DNA from: Ceratobasidium sp. AG-K
Lineage: Eukaryota > Basidiomycota > Agaricomycetes > Cantharellales > Ceratobasidiaceae
Length of the DNA: 64,000 nt
NCBI GenBank assembly: GCA_037039685.1
Contig: JAWNGF010000010.1
Coordinates: forward strand, 744,001 to 808,000
Direction of reading: 5' to 3'
Shown here one piece after another: positions 58,079 through 64,000 of the stretch. The position numbers and the translations under genes were made by a program. Under the pieces are notes generated by a model, which saw only the letters and a list, made by a program, of their open reading frames with translations, made no database searches and was not told the DNA's origin. Within the stretch, counting starts at the first letter, position 1. Each line of letters starts with the position of its first letter.

Positions 58079-58739
58079 AACTGTTTGGGTCTCTTACCTT
58101 ACCTTTTCCCTTTAAATGTCGGTTTCGTCAAAGAAAATACGGTGTGACTCAAGGTTCCTGTATTCAATATTACACCAAAAACATGCACGTATCTCGACCA
58201 AGGATGGTATGTGCCATCGAGCGTATCAAGATATTCGAGCCCCCCTATGTCGTAGTGCCAATAAGTATGCCTTGTATGCATATGCGGTGGTATCGCCGAA
58301 CTTATTGTTCCTAAATACATAAGTTTATTGATAGTAATTCACCCAGACAGGGAAATCAGTATAGCATGCATCACGCAATACCAACCGTCAAGGCAATTAC
58401 TGCTCGCGTACGGGTTATGTGACCGTTGACATACCAGTCACAAGTGCCATTATACCGAGCGCCGCTTTTGTATGCTGCGGGGCCAATTTAATCAGATTAT
58501 CTGACAGAATATATGCGCAAGTATTGAAGGGAGATAGTCCATCTTGCCTAGGGTCACGTTACGCCGCAGTGAGCAATAGTATTTCAGAAGCCATCGAATA
58601 CCGACTTGCGATAGCATTCGACCAAGATTTTCCATACAGTATCGCTCAATGATTGACGTGTGTGAAACTTGTAGACAACGGATAGGTGGTCCGCTATAGA
58701 GTCAATGGCTCAACCATCGTTACATAGAGGCCAAGAGAG
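58079..58739. other. Intergenic after the NACHT-WD40 gene
   Basis: About 660 bases downstream of the last exon. No coding frame or RNA gene supported. Confidence 0.45.
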
Positions 58740-59212
58740 AATGTCGGAGGAATGGAGAGAATGGGTTGGGGAGATGGAGAGAGTACAGGGCCAACGCTAG
58801 ATCGACCGGACTTTCCCTCATCGGCTGATAGCGAACAAGCAGCTGAGTTACCCAAAGAACACTATGCTCTGCTCACCCAATTGAGAACAGGCCATTTTCC
58901 GTTCGCAAATTAACTCCCTAGATTCAAGCTCACAAACTCGAGAACCTGCCGGCTTTGTAATGGAAACCCAGAGACCGTCCACCATATTTTGATGAGCTGC
59001 ATCGCGCTCAATCATTTGCGAGCGGAGAGGGGCTACGCGCTACGGACAGCATTGCGGTCTTTCAAAGTACTTTTGCAACCGGGTAAGGGATCCGTACATT
59101 TAATCAACTTTACACAAAGAACGAGGAGCCAAATTGGGGAACTGGCGAGTCGATCCGCAGGGGAAGTAGGGCGTGGGGGAGAGGAAGGGATGCAATAGGT
59201 GGCGGGATGGGG
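58740..59212 (+). pseudogene. LINE-type retrotransposon relic (C-terminal zinc-knuckle region)
   Basis: Fragmented plus-strand frame: EEWREWVGEMERVQGQ, then (after stops) ALLTQLRTGHFPFAN, a TAA, LPRFKLTNSRTCRLCNGNPE and TVHHILMSCIALNHLRAERG. The Cys-x2-Cys...His-His...Cys pattern after the LTQLRTGH motif is typical for the C-terminus of fungal non-LTR retrotransposon polyproteins (after the RNase H domain). At least two in-frame stops make it a relic. No reverse transcriptase domain is present in the window. Confidence 0.6.
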
Positions 59213-59751
59213 TTTTAATCAACGGAGGCACTGCCGCAAGGCTACATTACTAGTTATGCCGCTGAGGGAGATGGAGTGTTTCGGACTACCGCCCGGAGGA
59301 CCTGTATAAACGCTTGGGAGTGGGTGGACGGCGGAGAGGTGTCGCGTTAGCACGCCATGCCAGGTATATGAGAGGGAGATAACTACTTACTAGGGATTCT
59401 AATGTCTTACTTGACGAGTTCGTCGAAAGACAATAAATATGGATAATATTTTTTTATTAAAAAAGAGGCCACCCGGGTGATCAATGTAATTTTTGGACAA
59501 GAGGTATCATGTCATTGCTCGTAGATCGCAGCCGTGGCATCCTACATTCTACTGTCAGCTCTCGCTCACTTGTTCCGTACTCGCAACTCTGACTTCAAAA
59601 CGGTGTATCTTTCTCCAATTTCAAAACCGAGCGACTTGGAGCCACTGCGCTTCGCTGTGATCAAATTCCCAACAGAAATAAGCGCCGAGGGTAATCCTGT
59701 TGACCTCAACATCCTCACAGTCCAAACTTCGTCGTATAGCGATCGGACACC
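59213..59751. other. Intergenic upstream of the prefoldin gene
   Basis: About 540 bases with a T/A-rich stretch near 59450-59465. No gene recognised. Confidence 0.45.
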
Positions 59752-60329
59752 ATGTCTTACGAGGCAAGACTACAAAAAGCAACCACCGAGTATCAAAAAT
59801 TACAGGATGGTGAGTGTATTTTGTATTATTTGGAGAAACGCCCGCCGAACTCAGTGAAAGTTTCATGATATACATAGATCTTCAGACGACAGTAGAAACG
59901 CGCCAAAGACTTGATGCCCAGCTAAATGAGAACGAAGCGGTGAAGAAGGTGAGCTCCCTGGACTGGTCATGATAGGGATTTCTGATAGATGCGTCATCTG
60001 TGGCGTAGGAATTCGCTGCTCTTAAATCTCACAACATTGTATACAAAATGATTGGACCAGTTCTCGTTAAACAGGACACCGAAGAAGCCAGGAGTAATGT
60101 CGACAAACGATTGGAGTATATCAAGGGTGAAATGTGAGTCGCTACAACCCCTCTTGTTCACAAGTTGCTTTAATCATGTTACTTTCTGATCCTTGATAGA
60201 TCTAGAGTGGAGGATCGCATTGCGGAACTGTCGAAAAAGTCGGACAAAACCAAGACTGAGATTGTGACGATTCAAAATGTACTACAGGCTCAGGCTCAAA
60301 AGGCCGGCGAAGCGATTGCGGCGAAATAA
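59752..60329 (+). CDS. Prefoldin subunit 6
   Basis: ATG at 59752 (MSYEARLQKATTEYQKLQ), four exons, TAA at 60327-60329; about 126 residues, typical of the family. The beta-prefoldin layout is clear: N-terminal coiled coil (LQTTVETRQRLDAQLNENE), the hairpin MIGPVLVKQDTEEARSNV, and a C-terminal coiled coil (IKGEISRVEDRIAELSKK...TIQNVLQAQAQ). Prefoldin is a hexameric cytosolic chaperone that hands actin and tubulin to the CCT chaperonin. It is tandem with DSK2 on the same strand. The yeast orthologue is YKE2; symbol left open for this species. Confidence 0.93.
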
Positions 60330-60544
60330 ATACGAGAATCTCGACTAGAATATACAAAGCACGGTCCTGACGAGCTGTTAACTTCTGAACCCACTATGGG
60401 CGAGTCTCGCTTGGACGCGAGGGTTATTCTAGGACGTTCTAGTTTGTGCCCGATTCGATTTCATTGGCACAGCCACAGCATCATTGTAAATACGATCATC
60501 ATTGGTCATCTCGCCTGCTTGTCCTCCCCCACCACCTCGACGCT

Positions 60545-62002
60545 ATGACTGAACAAGCTCCATCTACTGGCTCCAATGAGCTTACTCTCAATATCAAAGG
60601 TAGAATTTAGAGTTAGATCTGGAGTACTCTTCCATGAACTAATTAGAGAACAGGGCCAAGCGAGTTGAAGCTCAGCATTACAATCTCGACTGACAAGACT
60701 GTTCTCGATCTTAAACAAGCTATCGCTGAGAAGAGCGATGTGACCGCTGACCGCCAACGACTTATATACTCGGGTAAGCAATATACCAATCCGACTTGGC
60801 CTTTATCCAGTCCTGACCCTCGCCACCAGGCCGCGTACTCAAGGACGAAGACACCCTCTCGACATACAAAGTGCAAAACGCACACACGGTCCACATGGTC
60901 AAAGGCGCACCTAAGTCCTCTGGCTCGGGCAGCGGATCAGCACCAGCCGCCCAACCTCTCCCGTCGATGCAAACCGGCCAAACGTCTACCGAGACCTTGT
61001 TGAACGGACCTCGTGGCCACGGCGCTCTCGCCGGATTGAACATGTCGGATTTGTTCGGAGGGGCGAATCCCAACGATCCCAACATGGTACGCCTCTCAGT
61101 AATTCTGGTTTAATCCGACTCACCAGAAAGTAGATGCAAAACATGCTCAACTCGCCCCAATTCCTCCAACAAATGTCCCGGATGATGTCCGACCCGAACC
61201 TCATGGACACGCTCATGTCGCAAAGCCCGCAGTTGCAAAACATGGACCCGAACATGCGCAGGACGCTCCAGTCACCGCAGTTTAGGGAGATGATGTCGAA
61301 TCCAGATACGTTACGGAATATGATGCAGATGACGGCGGCGTTGCGACAGGCTGGGTTCGATCCAGCGATGGGCGGAATGGGCGGAGGGATGGGCGGTATG
61401 GGCGGTATGGGAGGGATGCCACCGATGTTTGATATGCTCGGCGGATTTGGAGGCGCGGGGCAGCAGAACCCGAGTGCTCCGGCGAGCGGGAACTTGTTTG
61501 AGCAGGCTGCGACCGGGGCGACGACTGCGACTCCGGCTGCCGGTGCTGGAGCTGCTGCCGGTACGAACCCGACAACGACTGGAAGCAACCCGACGTCACC
61601 GGGAGCTGGTCAGACACCGAGCCCGTTTGGTATGATCGACCCCGCTCTTATTCAACAGGTGCGTCCGATTCTACCCGGTTCCATGCGCTTCATTTACTCA
61701 CAGTTCTGATAGATTCTTGGCGGCCAGGGTACCGCAGCCGGCGGAAACCCGTTCGCGGCTCTTTCAGGATTCGGCACTCCTCCAGCTCCTCCCCCTGACC
61801 CACGTCCCGTCGAGGAACGATTCCAGGTAAGCGTTACGCCCCGGCTACGATTCACACTTTAATCACAATTATTCAGGTCCAACTACAACAACTCCAAGAT
61901 ATGGGATTTACAAACGCCCAACAGAACGTCCGAGCATTGCTTGCCTGCGGAGGACGTGTCGACTCGGCCATCGAGTACATTCTAGGCGGCGGAGGATTGT
62001 AA
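60545..62002 (+). CDS. DSK2: Ubiquilin (UBL-UBA proteasome shuttle)
   Basis: ATG at 60545 (MTEQAPSTGSNELTLNIK), stop at 62000-62002, about six exons. N-terminal ubiquitin-like domain: LKLSITISTDKTVLDLKQAI, DRQRLIYSG and VQNAHTVHMVKG. Central STI1-type region rich in Met, Gln and Pro: MQNMLNSPQFLQQMSRMM, NPDTLRNMMQMTAALRQAGF, then a Gly/Met repeat GGMGGGMGGMGGMGGMPPM. C-terminal UBA domain: QLQQLQDMGFTNAQQNVRAL and AIEYILGGGGL. The protein shuttles ubiquitinated substrates to the proteasome through these two end domains. About 370 residues, within the fungal Dsk2 range. Convergent with INO1. Confidence 0.95.
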
Positions 62003-62321
62003 ATATTTAAACACACGAAATAATTAGATGCCCAATCTTCCTTAATAAGTACTTGTTCATTCCGCATGAGTCTCTCACCACCTTCGAGCGTAGTCGACTT
62101 GCGCGAAAGGGTGAGACAACGTGGTCGTTGTTCACGGTAATGTTTGTCGAACTCGGCGCACAGTATTTTACCGATGTGATTGGTACCACCAAAAAATACC
62201 AGATCGAATCGACGGTATCCTGAAACACGCAAACAGAGCAGACACAATCATCAGATTCCGAGGCCTAGAGCCAGTTGAATGACTCTACATGTCTTGAACT
62301 TGTACAAACTACCAAAACCAT
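62003..62321. other. Convergent intergenic region between DSK2 and INO1
   Basis: 319 bases holding both 3' UTRs; no other feature seen. Confidence 0.5.
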
Positions 62322-64000
62322 TTACCAAACACGAGTCTCGAGCAACAAATCACTCTCATTAGCCAATCCCAAGCAAGCCTTCAAGAACGACTCGAGAGCC
62401 TGGCGCTGGCGGTTGAGCGAGTTGACAACCTCGGTGCCGGGCTTGACAAGTGGGGCCTTGAGCATGTACGACAAGAGCGAGAGGACAGAGTACAACGGCT
62501 GGAACTCGTTGTCCGAACCACGGCGATACTGGACGCGGGTCAAGAGCTCAGCGAGGATCGTCAAGTCGAGAATGAGCGGCGTGGCGAGGAGCGAGTCTTC
62601 GCACGTGTTGAAGATGCCAAGCGTGTTGCGGCCGCCCATGAGAATCTCGGAATTGTACTCGTCGATGGCGCGCTTCGAGTCGCCGACGGCAGGGACGTAC
62701 TTGATCACCACTAGATGGTCAGGGTGCTCGCCCTTTTTCTCGCCATTGGCGGCCGGACGGTAGAGCAGACGGTTGGCGTCGACCATGTCGTCCACGACTG
62801 AGCTCTTGCTAATCTCCTTGCTCTTGAACTGGGCCTCTTGGCTGAGGTTGCGCCCGTCATTGTTACCGAGATGGTTGTACGAGGCAATCGAGAGGGGCTT
62901 AATGCCGGCATTGACGAGGTATTCGGCAAGGACCGACTTGATCTTGGTCTGACCGCTCTTGAGATCGTCACCGCCAATGAACGACTTGTGCTTCTCGGCG
63001 AGCTCGATGCAGCCCGGGACAAACGTGTTCTGGGGAGCGCCGTTGATGAAAGGAGCGTCTTCGAGAATCGAAGCGACCGCAAAGACTGTACTCGGGGAGA
63101 CCTCCGAGTGCGAGTCGCGGATAGCCTTGAGGAGAGCGTCGGCAGTGTCGTTGACGCCAGGGATGATCTCGCTGTAACGCTCGGTATTGGCAGTCCAGAA
63201 GACGACGACGCGGTCGAGTCCATGCTCAGCCTTGAAGTCGCGAATGTCCTTGCGAATCTTCTCGACGTGGGCCTGCTTGTCCTCGCCGGGAATAAGGTTA
63301 TCGGCGCGCTCGGATTGGTTGGCGGCAATGAAATCGGGGTAATAGATGGAAGGAAGAGGGCGGATCTCGGCCATGTACGGGATCAACTGGCGCTGGAGGT
63401 CCCAGTCGAGGACCTGGGCACGGTCCATGGCCGCATCGAGAGGGTACGACGAGATATCCCAGCCGCCAATCACGAGATCATTGGGGTGAACCATGGGCAG
63501 AACATCCGAGACCGGGATATTGAAGTCCCGGCCGGTCTCGGGGTCCGTACCCAGGCGCATAGTCGAAGCGCGCAAGAGAGAGCCAATGTAGTTGGGCGTC
63601 ATTGGGCCTTCCTTGGTACGCCATGTAATGTTGTGACGGTTGGCGAGAATAGTAGCGGTGAGAGTCGTGCCGTTGTTTCCGCCAAGACCGACCATCATCA
63701 GGCTGCATCACACTAGCGTCAGTCACTATGCCTGACGCCGAAAAAATTGACCTTACCCAGTCTTTTGGACCTTGCGTGCAGTCTGGAACTCGTACTGCGA
63801 CACAGTAGGCTTGACACTGATGCGACCATGTTCCTTGACGACATGGGCGCCCTTGTACTCGTATTTGGCGGTAATGTGTGAGTCGGTGTAGGACGTGACA
63901 TCCGACTCGACAATCACCGGCTCGGTGCGGCGAACAGCGGTGGGGTGGATAGGAGCAGGATCGGTTGGGGTGCTGTAACCGGTTCCGTTTCCGTAGGTGG
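62322..64000 (-). CDS. INO1: Inositol-3-phosphate synthase (5' end outside window)
   Basis: Exons 62322-63702 and 63757-64000; the N-terminus lies beyond 64000. The NAD-binding loop [20 protein letters not shown], catalytic-region [40 protein letters not shown], and [20 protein letters not shown] with [15 protein letters not shown] are the recognised signature of the family, and the C-terminus [15 protein letters not shown] matches yeast INO1. It converts glucose 6-phosphate to inositol 3-phosphate in an NAD-dependent reaction and commits carbon to inositol phospholipids. All catalytic Lys-containing segments visible are intact. In fungi its expression is usually inositol-repressed, but the promoter lies outside the window. 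Open frames antisense to it are by-products of biased codon use. Confidence 0.96.

Noticed and set aside
62838..63716. 292-codon plus-strand frame
   Set aside because: Antisense to the strongly conserved INO1 exon; no independent evidence.
1..64000. CRISPR arrays, rRNA or tRNA genes
   Set aside because: No regularly spaced repeats and no cloverleaf-like sequence were noticed by eye; a tRNA scan was not possible, so a missed tRNA cannot be excluded.

Overview
The window is a gene-dense piece of a filamentous basidiomycete genome. Genes have many short introns (about 45-70 bases, GT-AG) and lie on both strands. There are fungal housekeeping genes (SNU13, mitochondrial uS17, prefoldin 6, DSK2, INO1), a NACHT-WD40 gene, and Agaricomycete-type Tnp2, hAT and Tc1 transposon genes. 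The expanded membrane-protein, amidase and NACHT-WD40 families suggest an Agaricomycete near Rhizoctonia/Ceratobasidium. That assignment is inference from gene style; no marker gene in the window proves it.

Layout. 1-5.8 kb: the 3' part of an MFS exporter convergent with an adenylate-forming reductase (A-T-R, NRPS-like), a possible small specialised-metabolite locus. 7.2-10.2 kb: a large Pro/Gln/Asn/Arg-rich nuclear-type protein of unknown role. 10.4-45.0 kb: a locus built from three repeated gene types. These are an amidase (two intact copies at the outer edges plus a decayed fragment), a multi-pass membrane protein with a large ectodomain (three copies, A1-A3), and a secreted pepsin-fold protein lacking the first catalytic Asp (three copies, B1-B3). 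The order is amidase1(-), A1, B1, B2, A2, amidase relic(-), transposon island, A3, B3, amidase2(-). The island (about 24.9-37.1 kb) holds a Tc1/mariner fragment, a CACTA/Tnp2 element of about 8.3 kb with a divergently transcribed companion gene, and a hAT element.

45.3-64 kb is mostly conserved single-copy genes: SNU13, two unrecognised genes, a YeeE/YedE-type sulfur transporter, mitochondrial uS17, a beta-carbonic anhydrase, a NACHT-WD40 gene broken by an in-frame TGA, a LINE fragment, prefoldin subunit 6, the ubiquilin DSK2 and inositol-3-phosphate synthase (5' end outside the window).

Two themes stand out. One is the amidase / membrane-protein / pseudo-aspartic-protease locus, whose co-duplication suggests the three products may work at the same cell surface or in the same process (inference). 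The other is mutation: the three transposase nonsense codons are TGA where CGA is the simplest ancestor, all with a preceding T (TCG to TTG). The NACHT gene shows TGA and a damaged Walker A Thr that also fit C-to-T change at CpG.
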